Positions 32,442 through 46,618 of a stretch of 64,000 bases of DNA are shown here, one piece after another. Below the pieces are notes generated by a model. It was not told the DNA's origin, did not search any database, and worked only from the letters and a program-made list of their open reading frames with translations. Made by a program: the position numbers and the translations under genes. Each line of letters begins with the position of its first letter. The stretch's first letter is position 1. Source of the stretch: Epithemia pelagica (Eukaryota; Bacillariophyta; Bacillariophyceae; Surirellales; Surirellaceae); contig OX337242.1 in NCBI GenBank assembly GCA_946965045.2, positions 2,108,001-2,172,000 on the forward strand, read 5' to 3'.

Positions 32442-33398
32442 AGCAGCAGAAAGCACTTTAGAGACTTCAAGTGGTGAAGGGGCAGATCAACAAGAAGAGG
32501 AAAGCATCATTCGAACAACAAAGTCTCCTGAACTAACATCAAGGAAAAAGTGTCATGACCTGGAATTTGTAACAGAGTCTCGTGTAAGGCAAACCGAGTG
32601 AAACTACCAATATTCCTGCGAATCTTTGCCACTCGTAGACAAGAACACTAGATAGACTGTATTTCTTTGATGGATCTCGGTGACGAGGTCAGGTCCGTGT
32701 TCCCATCCAACCATAAAACATGTGAATCCGCATAAACAAAAGACAATCATGTCGACAACGAGTTCATTCATGGTTTGTTTGTTTTAGCTACCCGTTAGTG
32801 ATGGTATTCATCTTGTTGTATTACTATAAGTTAAATCAATTGATCAATGTGGCAGTGCGAGTATATCACTGAATGGATGACGGTTCATCAGAACCACCAC
32901 GGTACCAAATCCGAGGTCGAACAATGGAAATGGAGTATAATTCGAAGAAAGAAAGTCCAAGATTGCGACTTGTCCCATGTCGTCAATAAGTGAACAGGTC
33001 ACATTTTGTATGTATTTTGTATGGCACTCTCGCCATCAGTAAGATGGTCTTTTTCATAGTCATGGAGAGATTTTGTGGTTAGAGCAATGTCACATGTTAC
33101 ATTTGCCGATAAAAGCCAATACAAGCACCTTTACTGAATCGAAACATCTTGACATGAGGACCATCGTGTCTTCAATGTTGTGATTTTCACAATCTTGAGG
33201 ATTCCAACAACGGATATATGAAGTCTATCCAATCGGATCATTCCTCAATGGTTCACCTAACAGGATCCCATTCCAGTACCACTATCTACCGAAGGTTTCC
33301 TTACCAATCAAACGGGGGCTCGTTTCGAAACCATCCTTGGTTTAAATTTTCCCATGACACTCTCGCCATCAGTAAGATGGTCTTGTTCATTGTCATGG

Positions 33399-35345
33399 CT
33401 AGAACGATCCAAATTTCTTGACGGGTCCTCCAGGAGGAGATTCCACATCCTTGTTGTGGTTGTCTTGCTGGTCTTCCACGGCCGATGCAATGGCTGCGAC
33501 GTCCTTTTGGACTTGCACTCGAGCACCGTCATTGGTGGGTGTCCAATCCCGTAGCCTATTGGACCAATGTGGTTGTGGTTGTGGTTGTCCTCCATGTTTC
33601 GACGCCCGTCGGCTCACGGTAAAGTTGATAACCTTACCGACAATGGCCGCCGTCATGGCCCGTGTCATGGCACCTCTCAAATCTGGTGATTTCGCCAACA
33701 GGGCTTGCATATCTTCGTGTTTCCAACGCATCACGACCGAATCTTGGACAGCGACAATGGTATACAAGGCTTCTTTGGAGGACATGGCCGAACTTCGTTT
33801 CAAGGCATTGGTACGACGACGACTCATGCGACGTGGAATGGGGACCAAGGGAGTCGCTGGATCCGGTTGCGACGACGATGAGGATGGAAATGGCTGTTGC
33901 TGTTGTTGCTGCTGGTACGTGGCAGCTACGGCGGCGGGTGTCGTACTGGCAGCCGTCACAGGAGAAGGACCAAGAGACAGCGGGTTCGTCGAGTCTGGTT
34001 GCCTCTCAGTCGACGGTAGGGTGGTACTCGCAGCACTGATTGAGCTGGAAGCAGTACCATTGCTTCCACTACTACTGGTCGCCGTGGATGAAGTAGTTTG
34101 TTGTTGCTGTTGTTGTTGTTGTTGTTGAGTATTCCAATAGGCTTGCAAAAAGGCCATTTCTCCAATCCACGCCCCCGACGTCCAACTCAATCGATCTTCC
34201 GTTGCTGCGGCATCGTCTTCGACACCGGCCGCTGCATTAAAGGAAGCCGCCGTCAGGCGTCGTCCCAAGGCTTGTGCTCGTGTTTCGCCCTGGGTGACCA
34301 AACACACATGGGTCATGGCTTGTCGTTCTTGCACGACAATGTCTCCCTTTTTCACGTGCACAATTTCGGCTTGTTGATAAATATGTTCAAATTGTTTGGG
34401 TGTGACACCGTGAGGCATAAAAAATTTGGAATAAACTTGTTCTTGGGCTTGCGTCATGTTGACGGTTCCTTCCCGTTCGGCAATGACTTGATAGATTTTC
34501 CAACTATTGACGGCGGCAAAAATAAAACTCCAGGCCATGGGTGCGACTCGACGGGGCGACAGCGAATTGTGATAAATCAAGGCGGCCAAGGAACCGGTCG
34601 CATTCAAGGCTCGCAATTCAATCACATCGGACCGCGTGAATCCCACCAAGGCACAAATGGAACCAATATTAAGGACCAAGACGGCCCAATTGTCCAACCA
34701 CCATTCATACAAGCGAGCGGCAAAATCCACCAAGTAGGCCCACCACCGCACGGGAGGAGAGGCGGTGGTGGTGGTGGTTGTGGCCGTGGTACTGCTGGCC
34801 AACGTGGTGGTGGTGGTGGCCGGAGTGGCATGGCTCATCAAGGGTGCGGTCGCTTCCACAGTCGAAGCACTGGTACTACTGACAGCCGCTGTTGTGGGGG
34901 CACTGCTGGTGGAGCCAGTGGCCGATGTGGCACTGGGAGCGGCAGTCGTCGTCGCAGGAGGTGTCGATGCGCTGGGGGACGCCGCGGAAGGAGACGTTGG
35001 GGTGCTGGTCGTTGTGGTTGTCGTGGTGGTTGCGGCGGCGGCGGGTGGTGTCGTCGTTGAAGACGGTGGCGGCAATTTGGTAAAGGTTTTGGGTTTGGCC
35101 AAGTGAGTTTGAGGCAATTTGGGCAAATTGGGAAAGAGTCGCGGTGGTCGGGGTTCCGGGGCGGCCGGCACCCGAATGCGATAAAATTGACCCTTGTAGA
35201 CACCCTTGATGGTAAAGGGACCACCCGTGTGACTTGCGGCCGTCGCCTTGGCCAATTCTTCGTCCCAAAAGGCTCGCACCTTGGAGTGACCGGACTGCAA
35301 TCGATGACGACGCAAGAGTCGTTCCAAAAAGCGGACAAACGACAA
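33399..35345 (-). pseudogene. Popeye-like protein, array copy 2 (5'-truncated, no ATG)
   Basis: A 648-codon open frame with the same 5' truncation as copy 1. It has one more glutamine codon in the CAA/CAG tract and QPFPS in place of QPMPS. The conserved domain is intact. Confidence 0.6.
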
Positions 35346-36815
35346 TCAAACCTTGATTTCCTTGATTTCCTTCTCTGCTCAGGAGATGAGTGTCTCCATT
35401 CCATCTTGCCTTTCAAACGCTTGTTGACTAACATCTGAGACAGTATCCAACAGAGTATGTTTGCCGGTAACAACACAAACTTTGGGACATGACGTGGACA
35501 GTTTCAGAGTTCCCTTGGCTGGTGTGGTTTCCAGCATGCACCAGTTATGCGTCAAACCATAGAGAAGCTCTACTCCAGCACGTATGTGCGGTGTTACCAA
35601 TAAGCGATCGTTGACGTCCATTTATAATGGACATGGGCTGAACTACTTGGTAGATTGCGAACGAGAATACCGCCGTACTTGTTGCGTTTGGTTTGATTGT
35701 CGTTTTGTCCGCTTGTCGTTTTGTCCGCTTGTCGTCTTGTCGTTTTGTCCGCTTGTCGTTTTGTCCGCTTGTCGTTTTGTCCGCTTGTCGTTTTGTCCGC
35801 TTGTCGTCTTGTCGGCTTGTCGTCTTGTCTTCTTGTCCGCTTGTCCGCTTGTCGTCTTGTCCGCTTCATCTTGTCCGCTTGTCGTCTTGTCCGCTTCATT
35901 TTGTGAGGTTTGCGAGAACCATCCCGTGGGAGCACCGTGACAAAATAGAAGCACGACTCGTACTTCTGCAGTAATGTTGTACTAGAGAGGTACTGGATGT
36001 ACTGTTAAATAGACCAAATAATGGGAATTGGGCTGTTCAAGAATATTATAGCCTATTGTGGCGAGCAGCTTCACGTACGAGTACGAGTAGTCCTTGCCGT
36101 TGAGCTTATTTACCGATGGCTCACAAGTCACAAGACTGAGAAGTTACGTAGTGTACCTAACATTACTCGTCGGGCTTAGCTAATGAGTGATAAGTAGGAC
36201 ATTACAAGACAACAATTTCATCTTGTGTGTGTCATGAGGCTTAATACCGGGTGCACCGTTTTTATTGCCCCGGTCTTTTGAACAAGAGACAATCGCCAAA
36301 ACGACAAGGACTAGAGCTGTTTAGCTAGTTCTAAGCTAAAATGCTGCCTTGTCTGCTAGCATAGGGCGCGTGAGGTCATAGCCGACATAGTTTCGCGTGT
36401 TCCTGAATAGGAAGACTACTATGAAAGCGGAAAACCGCTACCAAAGTAGCGGGTGTCCCAGTGTCCAGTACTCCTAGATGAAAAGAGAGACAGTTCGTCC
36501 ACGACAAACGACAACCGCCTCCACCTCCAGCGGACTGCTCTTCAGCGCCACCTCCTGTAATGCGTAATGCGTTACATTGACAACGTCCACGGAGTCTAAA
36601 ACAAGAGAGACAATTTGTCCGCAACAACCAACTGCTCTTCGGCGCCACCTCCTGTACTGCTTACATTGACTAATAACACAAAACTACTGTCACCAGACAT
36701 CGTTCCAAACACATGTATCACGAATCACGACCTCAAGACCAAGGCGGGGATTGAATCGGAGATTTGAGATTGCATTCCCACTTTGTACATCATAACGAGA
36801 GGACAGGCTATCATC

Positions 36816-37525
36816 ATGGCAACCATCACCAGCAGCCAAACAGTGTGCTCCACAGATTCCACAATTCGGACCTCCAACGTCCAAAACCCAAAGCCTTACT
36901 TCATCACGGTAGGTAATGGAGCTGGTATATCCCTTGACCAACGGATCCCCAGCGCATACTGACATGTATTTCTTTCTGTGTTTGTTTGCAGCTCTCAAAA
37001 CGATCCCTAATGTCGCGCTTTCATTCATCTGATCAAGAAATTAAGGAGACCTTTCTCCGTAACATTGACGTCGAGCTCGACGATAACCAGCAGATGTATC
37101 TGCTGTTTGCAATCACTGCGATCGTAGAAAAACCCAGTCTCTCTATCGAGGAGCTTATGGACCTGAGTCCTCTTGCCGTCGTTTTTAACCAAACGGGATT
37201 GGCGAATCGCTATCTTCGTGATCTTGTTCACCATGTTCGTCGATTTTCCGTCGCTGGGCCGGTTACCGAGATCCCAGATGAGAGCAACAGCGCTGGCGTC
37301 TCGTCTTTGACGAATCCTGGTTTTGGGAGTTCTGCCGATGGTCAGGGGGAAACAAACAACAGCAACGAAACAGTTGCGGACGGTCAAGCAGTCCCGGCTG
37401 CCCACAGCAACTGGTCTGTGGACGCCGTGGCAGGTTCTGCTGCCCCTTCTCAAATCACCGGCTTAACAGCCGAGACGGAAGACACGTCCATAAGTGAAGG
37501 GGGTGATCAAAAAGACGAAATGTAA
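36816..37525 (+). CDS. Orphan two-exon family, array copy 3
   Basis: Exons 36816-36908 and 36992-37525; 208 aa. Same predicted protein as array copy 2. It stays intact although its Popeye neighbour in this unit is broken. Confidence 0.6.
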
Positions 37526-38476
37526 AGCAGCAGAAAGCACTTTAGAGACTTCAAGTGGTGAAGGGGCAGATCAACAAGAAGAGGAAAGCATCATTCGAAC
37601 AACAAAGTCTCCTGAACTAACATCTAGGAAAAAGTGTCATGACCTGGAATTTGTAACAGAGTCTCGTGTAAGGCAAACCGAGTGAAACTACCAATATTCC
37701 TGCGAATCTTTGCCACTCGTAGACAAGAACACTAGATAGACTGTATTTCTTTGATGGATCTCGGTGACGAGGTCAGGTCCGTGTTCCCATCCAACCATAA
37801 AACATGTGAATCCGCATAAACAAAAGACAATCATGTCGACAACGAGTTCATTCATGGTTTGTTTGTTTTAGCTACCCGTTAGTGATGGTATTCATCTTGT
37901 TGTATTACTATAAGTTAAATCAATTGATCAATGTGGCAGTGCGAGTATATCACTGAATGGATGACGGTTCATCAGAACCACCACGGTACCAAATCCGAGG
38001 TCGAACAATGGAAATGGAGTATAATTCGAAGAAAGAAAGTCCAAGATTGCGACTTGTCCCATGTCGTCAATAAGTGAACAGGTCACATTTTGTATGTATT
38101 TTGTATGGCACTCTCGCCATCAGTAAGATGGTCTTTTTCATAGTCATGGAGAGATTTTGTGGTTAGAGCAATGTCACATGTTACATTTGCCGATAAAAGC
38201 CAATACAAGCACCTTTACTGAATCGAAACATCTTGACATGAGGACCATCGTGTCTTCAATGTTGTGATTTTCACAATCTTGAGGATTCCAACAACGGATA
38301 TATGAAGTCTATCCAATCGGATCATTCCTCAATGGTTCACCTAACAGGATCCCATTCCAGTACCACTATCTACCGAAGGTTTCCTTACCAATCAAACGGG
38401 GGCTCGTTTCGAAACCATCCTTGGTTTAAATTTTCCCATGACACTCTCGCCATCAGTAAGATGGTCTTGTTCATTG

Positions 38477-40441
38477 TCATGGATAGAACGATCCAAATTT
38501 CTTGACGGGTCCTCCAGGAGGAGATTCCACATCCTTGTTGTGGTTGTCTTGCTGGTCTTCCACGGCCGATGCAATGGCTGCGACGTCCTTTTGGACTTGC
38601 ACTCGAGCACCGTCATTGGTGGGTGTCCAATCCCGTAGCCAATTGGACCAATGTGGTTGTGGTTGTGGTTGTCCTCCATGTTTCGACGCCCGTCGGCTCA
38701 CGGTAAAGTTGATAACCTTACCGACAATGGCCGCCGTCATGGCCCGCGTCATGGCCCGTGTCATGGCACCCCTCAAATCTGGTGATTTCGCCAACAGGGC
38801 TTGCATATCTTCGTGTTTCCAACGCATCACGACCGAATCTTGGACAGCGACAATGGTATACAAGGCTTCTTTGGAGGACATGGCCGAACTTCGTTTCAAG
38901 GCATTGGTACGACGACGACTCATGCGACGTGGAATGGGGACCAAGGGAGTCGCTGGATCCGGTTGCGACGACAATGAGGATGGCAATGGCTGTTGCTGTT
39001 GTTGCTGCTGGTACGTGGCAGCTACGGCGGCGGGTGTCGTACTGGCAGCCGTCACAGGAGAAGGACCAAGAGACAGCGGGTTCGTCGAGTCTGGTTGCCT
39101 CTCAGTCGACGGTAGGGTGGTACTCGCAGCACTGATTGAGCTGGAAGCAGTACCATTGCTTCCACTACTACTGGTCGCCGTGGATGAAGTAGTTTGTTGT
39201 TGCTGTTGTTATTGTTGTTGTTGAGTATTCCAATAGGCTTGCAAAAAGGCCATTTCTCCAATCCACGCCCCCGACGTCCAACTCAATCGATCTTCCGTTG
39301 CTGCGGCATCGTCTTCGACACCGGCCGCTGCATTAAAGGAAGCCGCCGTCAGGCGTCGTCCCAAGGCTTGTGCTCGTGTTTCGCCCTGGGTGACCAAACA
39401 CACATGGGTCATGGCTTGTCGTTCTTGCACGACAATGTCTCCCTTTTTCACGTGCACAATTTCGGCTTGTTGATAAATATGTTCAAATTGTTTGGGTGTG
39501 ACACCGTGAGGCATAAAAAATTTGGAATAAACTTGTTCTTGGGCTTGCGTCATGTTGACGGTTCCTTCCCGTTCGGCAATGACTTGATAGATTTTCCAAC
39601 TATTGACGGCGGCAAAAATAAAACTCCAGGCCATGGGTGCGACTCGACGGGGCGACAGCGAATTGTGATAAATCAAGGCGGCCAAGGAACCGGTCGCATT
39701 CAAGGCTCGCAATTCAATCACATCGGACCGCGTGAATCCCACCAAGGCACAAATGGAACCAATATTAAGGACCAAGACGGCCCAATTGTCCAACCACCAT
39801 TCATACAAGCGAGCGGCAAAATCCACCAAGTAGGCCCACCACCGCACGGGAGGAGAGGCGGTGGTGGTGGTGGTTGTGGCCGTGGTACTGCTGGCCAACG
39901 TGGTGGTGGTGGTGGCCGGAGTGGCATGGCTCATCAAGGGTGCGGTCGCTTCCACAGTCGAAGCACTGGTACTACTGACAGCCGCTGTTGTGGGGGCACT
40001 GCTGGTGGAGCCAGTGGCCGATGTGGCACTGGGAGCGGCAGTCGTCGTCGCAGGAGGTGTCGATGCGCTGGGGGACGCCGCGGAAGGAGACGTTGGGGTG
40101 CTGGTCGTTGTGGTTGTCGTGGTGGTTGCGGCGGCGGCGGGTGGTGTCGTCGTTGAAGACGGTGGCGGCAATTTGGTAAAGGTTTTGGGTTTGGCCAAGT
40201 GAGTTTGAGGCAATTTGGGCAAATTGGGAAAGAGTCGCGGTGGTCGGGGTTCCGGGGCGGCCGGCACCCGAATGCGATAAAATTGACCCTTGTAGACACC
40301 CTTGATGGTAAAGGGACCACCCGTGTGACTTGCGGCCGTCGCCTTGGCCAATTCTTCGTCCCAAAAGGCTCGCACCTTGGAGTGACCGGACTGCAATCGA
40401 TGACGACGCAAGAGTCGTTCCAAAAAGCGGACAAACGACAA
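38477..40441 (-). pseudogene. Popeye-like protein, array copy 3 (nonsense codon, 5'-truncated)
   Basis: Three defects or changes set this copy apart. A CAA codon in the polyglutamine tract is TAA at 39209-39211, splitting the frame into a 410-codon N-terminal part and a C-terminal part. A 12-bp duplication gives a third TRAM repeat (RAMTRAMTRAMT). The usual TAG stop is changed to TAT, adding two residues (YP) before the next stop. The 5' truncation seen in copies 1, 2 and 4 is also present. The cut falls right after GEMAFLQAYWNT, so the cyclic-nucleotide fold would lose its last strands and C-helix. Confidence 0.85.
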
Positions 40442-41895
40442 TCAAACCTTGATTTCCTTGATTTCCTTCTCTGCTCAGGAGATGAGTGTCTCCATTCCAT
40501 CTTGCCTTTCAAACGCTTGTTGACTAACATCTGAGACAGTATCCAACAGAGTATGTTTGCCGGTAACAACACAAACTTTGGGACATGACGTGGACAGTTT
40601 CAGAGTTCCCTTGGCTGGTGTGGTTTCCAGCATGCACCAGTTATGCGTCAAACCATAGAGAAGCTCTACTCCAGCACGTATGTGCGGTGTTACCAATAAG
40701 CGATCGTTGACGTCCATTTATAATGGACATGGGCTGAACTACTTGGTAGATTGCGAACGAGAATACCGCCGTACTTGTTGCGTTTGGTTTGATTGTCGTT
40801 TTGTCCGCTTGTCGTTTTGTCCGCTTGTCGTCTTGTCGTTTTGTCCGCTTGTCGTTTTGTCCGCTTGTCGTTTTGTCCGCTTGTCGTCTTGTCGGCTTGT
40901 CGTCTTGTCTTCTTGTCCGCTTGTCCGCTTGTCGTCTTGTCCGCTTCATCTTGTCCGCTTGTCGTCTTGTCCGCTTCATTTTGTGAGGTTTGCGAGAACC
41001 ATCCCGTGGGAGCACCGTGACAAAATAGAAGCACGACTCGTACTTCTGCAGTAATGTTGTACTAGAGAGGTACTGGATGTACTGTTAAATAGACCAAATA
41101 ATGGGAATTGGGCTGTTCAAGAATATTATAGCCTATTGTGGCGAGCAGCTTCACGTACGAGTACGAGTAGTCCTTGCCGTTGAGCTTATTTACCGATGGC
41201 TCACAAGTCACAAGACTGAGAAGTTACGTAGTGTACCTAACATTACTCGTCGGGCTTAGCTAATGAGTGATAAGTAGGACATTACAAGACAACAATTTCA
41301 TCTTGTGTGTGTCATGAGGCTTAATACCGGGTGCACCGTTTTTATTGCCCCGGTCTTTTGAACAAGAGACAATCGCCAAAACGACAAGGACTAGAGCTGT
41401 TTAGCTAGTTCTAAGCTAAAATGCTGCCTTGTCTGCTAGCATAGGGCGCGTGAGGTCATAGCCGACATAGTTTCGCGTGTTCCTGAATAGGAAGACTACT
41501 ATGAAAGCGGAAAACCGCTACCAAAGTAGCGGGTGTCCCAGTGTCCAGTACTCCTAGATGAAAAGAGAGACAGTTCGTCCACGACAAACGACAACCGCCT
41601 CCACCTCCAGCGGACTGCTCTTCAGCGCCACCTCCTGTAATGCGTAATGCGTTACATTGACAACGTCCACGGAGTCTAAAACAAGAGAGACAATTTGTCC
41701 GCAACAACCAACTGCTCTTCGGCGCCACCTCCTGTACTGCTTACATTGACTAATAACACAAAACTACTGTCACCAGACATCGTTCCAAACACATGTATCA
41801 CGAATCACGACCTCAAGACCAAGGCGGGGATTGAATCGGAGATTTGAGATTGCATTCCCACTTTGTACATCATAACGAGAGGACAGGCTATCATC

Positions 41896-42605
41896 ATGGC
41901 AACCATCACCAGCAGCCAAACAGTGTGCTCCACAGATTCCACAATTCGGACCTCCAACGTCCAAAACCCAAAGCCTTACTTCATCACGGTAGGTAATGGA
42001 GCTGGTATATCCCTTGACCAACGGATCCCCAGCGCATACTGACATGTATTTCTTTCTGTGTTTGTTTGCAGCTCTCAAAACGATCCCTAATGTCGCGCTT
42101 TCATTCATCTGATCAAGAAATTAAGGAGACCTTTCTCCGTAACATTGACGTCGAGCTCGACGATAACCAGCAGATGTATCTGCTGTTTGCAATCACTGCG
42201 ATCGTAGAAAAACCCAGTCTCTCTATCGAGGAGCTTATGGACCTGAGTCCTCTTGCCGTCGTTTTTAACCAAACGGGATTGGCGAATCGCTATCTTCGTG
42301 ATCTTGTTCACCATGTTCGTCGATTTTCCGTCGCTGGGCCGGTTACCGAGATCCCAGATGAGAGCAACAGCGCTGGCGTCTCGTCTTTGACGAATCCTGG
42401 TTTTGGGAGTTCTGCCGATGGTCAGGGGGAAACAAACAACAGCAACGAAACAGTTGCGGACGGTCAAGCAGTCCCGGCTGCCCACAGCAACTGGTCTGTG
42501 GACGCCGTGGCAGGTTCTGCTGCCCCTTCTCAAATCACCGGCTTAACAGCCGAGACGGAAGACACGTCCATAAGTGAAGGGGGTGATCAAAAAGACGAAA
42601 TGTAA
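41896..42605 (+). CDS. Orphan two-exon family, array copy 4
   Basis: Exons 41896-41988 and 42072-42605; 208 aa. Same predicted protein as array copies 2 and 3. Confidence 0.6.
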
Positions 42606-43562
42606 AGCAGCAGAAAGCACTTTAGAGACTTCAAGTGGTGAAGGGGCAGATCAACAAGAAGAGGAAAGCATCATTCGAACAACAAAGTCTCCTGAACTAA
42701 CATCTAGGAAAAAGTGTCATGACCTGGAATTTGTAACAGAGTCTCGTGTAAGGCAAACCGAGTGAAACTACCAATATTCCTGCGAATCTTTGCCACTCGT
42801 AGACAAGAACACTAGATAGACTGTATTTCTTTGATGGATCTCGGTGACGAGGTCAGGTCCGTGTTCCCATCCAACCATAAAACATGTGAATCCGCATAAA
42901 CAAAAGACAATCATGTCGACAACGAGTTCATTCATGGTTTGTTTGTTTTAGCTACCCGTTAGTGATGGTATTCATCTTGTTGTATTACTATAAGTTAAAT
43001 CAATTGATCAATGTGGCAGTGCGAGTATATCACTGAATGGATGACGGTTCATCAGAACCACCACGGTACCAAATCCGAGGTCGAACAATGGAAATGGAGT
43101 ATAATTCGAAGAAAGAAAGTCCAAGATTGCGACTTGTCCCATGTCGTCAATAAGTGAACAGGTCACATTTTGTATGTATTTTGTATGGCACTCTCGCCAT
43201 CAGTAAGATGGTCTTTTTCATAGTCATGGAGAGATTTTGTGGTTAGAGCAATGTCACATGTTACATTTGCCGATAAAAGCCAATACAAGCACCTTTACTG
43301 AATCGAAACATCTTGACATGAGGACCATCGTGTCTTCAATGTTGTGAATTTCACAATCTTGAGGATTCCAACAACGGATATATGAAGTCTATCCAATCGG
43401 ATCATTCCTCAATGGTTCACCTAACAGGATCCCATTCCAGTACCACTATCTACCGAAGGTTTCCTTACCAATCAAACGGGGGCTCGTTTCGAAACCATCC
43501 TTGGTTTAAATTTTCCCATGACACTCTCGCCATCAGTAAGATGGTCTTGTTCATTGTCATGG

Positions 43563-45506
43563 CTAGAACGATCCAAATTTCTTGACGGGTCCTCCAGGAG
43601 GAGATTCCACATCCTTGTTGTGGTTGTCTTGCTGGTCTTCCACGGCCGATGCAATGGCTGCGACGTCCTTTTGGACTTGCACTCGAGCACCGTCATTGGT
43701 GGGTGTCCAATCCCGTAGCCAATTGGACCAATGTGGTTGTGGTTGTGGTTGTCCTCCATGTTTCGACGCCCGTCGGCTCACGGTAAAGTTGATAACCTTA
43801 CCGACAATGGCCGCCGTCATGGCCCGTGTCATGGCACCTCTCAAATCTGGTGATTTCGCCAACAGGGCTTGCATATCTTCGTGTTTCCAACGCATCACGA
43901 CCGAATCTTGGACAGCGACAATGGTATACAAGGCTTCTTTGGAGGACATGGCCGAACTTCGTTTCAAGGCATTGGTACGACGACGACTCATGCGACGTGG
44001 AATGGGGACCAAGGGAGTCGCTGGATCCGGTTGCGACGACGATGAGGATGGCAATGGCTGTTGCTGTTGTTGCTGCTGGTACGTGGCAGCTACGGCGGCG
44101 GGTGTCGTACTGGCAGCCGTCACAGGAGAAGGACCAAGAGACAGCGGGTTCGTCGAGTCTGGTTGCCTCTCAGTCGACGGTAGGGTGGTACTCGCAGCAC
44201 TGATTGAGCTGGAAGCAGTACCATTGCTTCCACTACTACTGGTCGCCGTGGATGAAGTAGTTTGTTGTTGCTGTTGTTGTTGTTGTTGAGTATTCCAATA
44301 GGCTTGCAAAAAGGCCATTTCTCCAATCCACGCCCCCGACGTCCAACTCAATCGATCTTCCGTTGCTGCGGCATCGTCTTCGACACCGGCCGCTGCATTA
44401 AAGGAAGCCGCCGTCAGGCGTCGTCCCAAGGCTTGTGCTCGTGTTTCGCCCTGGGTGACCAAACACACATGGGTCATGGCTTGTCGTTCTTGCACGACAA
44501 TGTCTCCCTTTTTCACGTGCACAATTTCGGCTTGTTGATAAATATGTTCAAATTGTTTGGGTGTGACACCGTGAGGCATAAAAAATTTGGAATAAACTTG
44601 TTCTTGGGCTTGCGTCATGTTGACGGTTCCTTCCCGTTCGGCAATGACTTGATAGATTTTCCAACTATTGACGGCGGCAAAAATAAAACTCCAGGCCATG
44701 GGTGCGACTCGACGGGGCGACAGCGAATTGTGATAAATCAAGGCGGCCAAGGAACCGGTCGCATTCAAGGCTCGCAATTCAATCACATCGGACCGCGTGA
44801 ATCCCACCAAGGCACAAATGGAACCAATATTAAGGACCAAGACGGCCCAATTGTCCAACCACCATTCATACAAGCGAGCGGCAAAATCCACCAAGTAGGC
44901 CCACCACCGCACGGGAGGAGAGGCGGTGGTGGTGGTGGTTGTGGCCGTGGTACTGCTGGCCAACGTGGTGGTGGTGGTGGCCGGAGTGGCATGGCTCATC
45001 AAGGGTGCGGTCGCTTCCACAGTCGAAGCACTGGTACTACTGACAGCCGCTGTTGTGGGGGCACTGCTGGTGGAGCCAGTGGCCGATGTGGCACTGGGAG
45101 CGGCAGTCGTCGTCGCAGGAGGTGTCGATGCGCTGGGGGACGCCGCGGAAGGAGACGTTGGGGTGCTGGTCGTTGTGGTTGTCGTGGTGGTTGCGGCGGC
45201 GGCGGGTGGTGTCGTCGTTGAAGACGGTGGCGGCAATTTGGTAAAGGTTTTGGGTTTGGCCAAGTGAGTTTGAGGCAATTTGGGCAAATTGGGAAAGAGT
45301 CGCGGTGGTCGGGGTTCCGGGGCGGCCGGCACCCGAATGCGATAAAATTGACCCTTGTAGACACCCTTGATGGTAAAGGGACCACCCGTGTGACTTGCGG
45401 CCGTCGCCTTGGCCAATTCTTCGTCCCAAAAGGCTCGCACCTTGGAGTGACCGGACTGCAATCGATGACGACGCAAGAGTCGTTCCAAAAAGCGGACAAA
45501 CGACAA
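43563..45506 (-). pseudogene. Popeye-like protein, array copy 4 (5'-truncated, no ATG)
   Basis: A 647-codon open frame, almost identical to copy 5 from RFLERLL onward but with segment S in place of the ATG-bearing 5' end. The conserved domain is intact. Confidence 0.6.
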
Positions 45507-46618
45507 TCAAACCTTGATTTCCTTGATTTCCTTCTCTGCTCAGGAGATGAGTGTCTCCATTCCATCTTGCCTTTCAAACGCTTGTTGACTAACATCTGAG
45601 ACAGTATCCAACAGAGTATGTTTGCCGGTAACAACACAAACTTTGGGACATGACGTGGACAGTTTCAGAGTTCCCTTGGCTGGTGTGGTTTCCAGCATGC
45701 ACCAGTTATGCGTCAAACCATAGAGAAGCTCTACTCCAGCACGTATGTGCGGTGTTACCAATAAGCGATCGTTGACGTCCATTTATAATGGACATGGGCT
45801 GAACTACTTGGTAGATTGCGAACGAGAATACCGCCGTACTTGTTGCGTTTGGTTTGATTGTCGTTTTGTCCGCTTGTCGTTTTGTCCGCTTGTCGTCTTG
45901 TCGTTTTGTCCGCTTGTCGTTTTGTCCGCTTGTCGTTTTGTCCGCTTGTCGTTTTGTCCGCTTGTCGTCTTGTCGGCTTGTCGTCTTGTCTTCTTGTCCG
46001 CTTGTCCGCTTGTCGTCTTGTCCGCTTCATCTTGTCCGCTTGTCGTCTTGTCCGCTTCATTTTGTGAGGTTTGCGAGAACCATCCCGTGGGAGCACCGTG
46101 ACAAAATAGAAGCACGACTCGTACTTCTGCAGTAATGTTGTACTAGAGAGGTACTGGATGTACTGTTAAATAGACCAAATAATGGGAATTGGGCTGTTCA
46201 AGAATATTATAGCCTATTGTGGCGAGCAGCTTCACGTACGAGTACGAGTAGTCCTTGCCGTTGAGCTTATTTACCGATGGCTCACAAGTCACAAGACTGA
46301 GAAGTTACGTAGTGTACCTAACATTACTCGTCGGGCTTAGCTAATGAGTGATAAGTAGGACATTACAAGACAACAATTTCATCTTGTGTGTGTCATGAGG
46401 CTTAATACCGGGTGCACCGTTTTTATTGCCCCGGTCTTTTGAACAAGAGACAATCGCCAAAACGACAAGGACTAGAGCTGTTTAGCTAGTTCTAAGCTAA
46501 AATGCTGCCTTGTCTGCTAGCATAGGGCGCGTGAGGTCATAGCCGACATAGTTTCGCGTGTTCCTGAATAGGAAGACTACTATGAAAGCGGAAAACCGCT
46601 ACCAAAGTAGCGGGTGTC

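Larger units (their letters stand above)
31380..36457. repeat. Tandem array unit 2 (5,078 bp)
   Basis: Same order as unit 1. It shares SNRLRDW in the Popeye-like frame and the short CAGTAGATG start with unit 1. Private features are QPFPS and one extra glutamine codon. Confidence 0.95.
36458..41537. repeat. Tandem array unit 3 (5,080 bp)
   Basis: Shares with units 4-5 a 6-bp insertion after CAGTA (CTCCTA) and SNWLRDW. Private features are a nonsense codon in the Popeye-like frame, a 12-bp internal duplication, loss of the normal stop and a minisatellite one repeat shorter. Confidence 0.95.
41538..46618. repeat. Tandem array unit 4 (5,081 bp)
   Basis: Nearly identical to unit 5 over their shared length. 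Both have GTTGTGAATTTCACA where units 1-3 have GTTGTGATTTTCACA. Confidence 0.95.
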
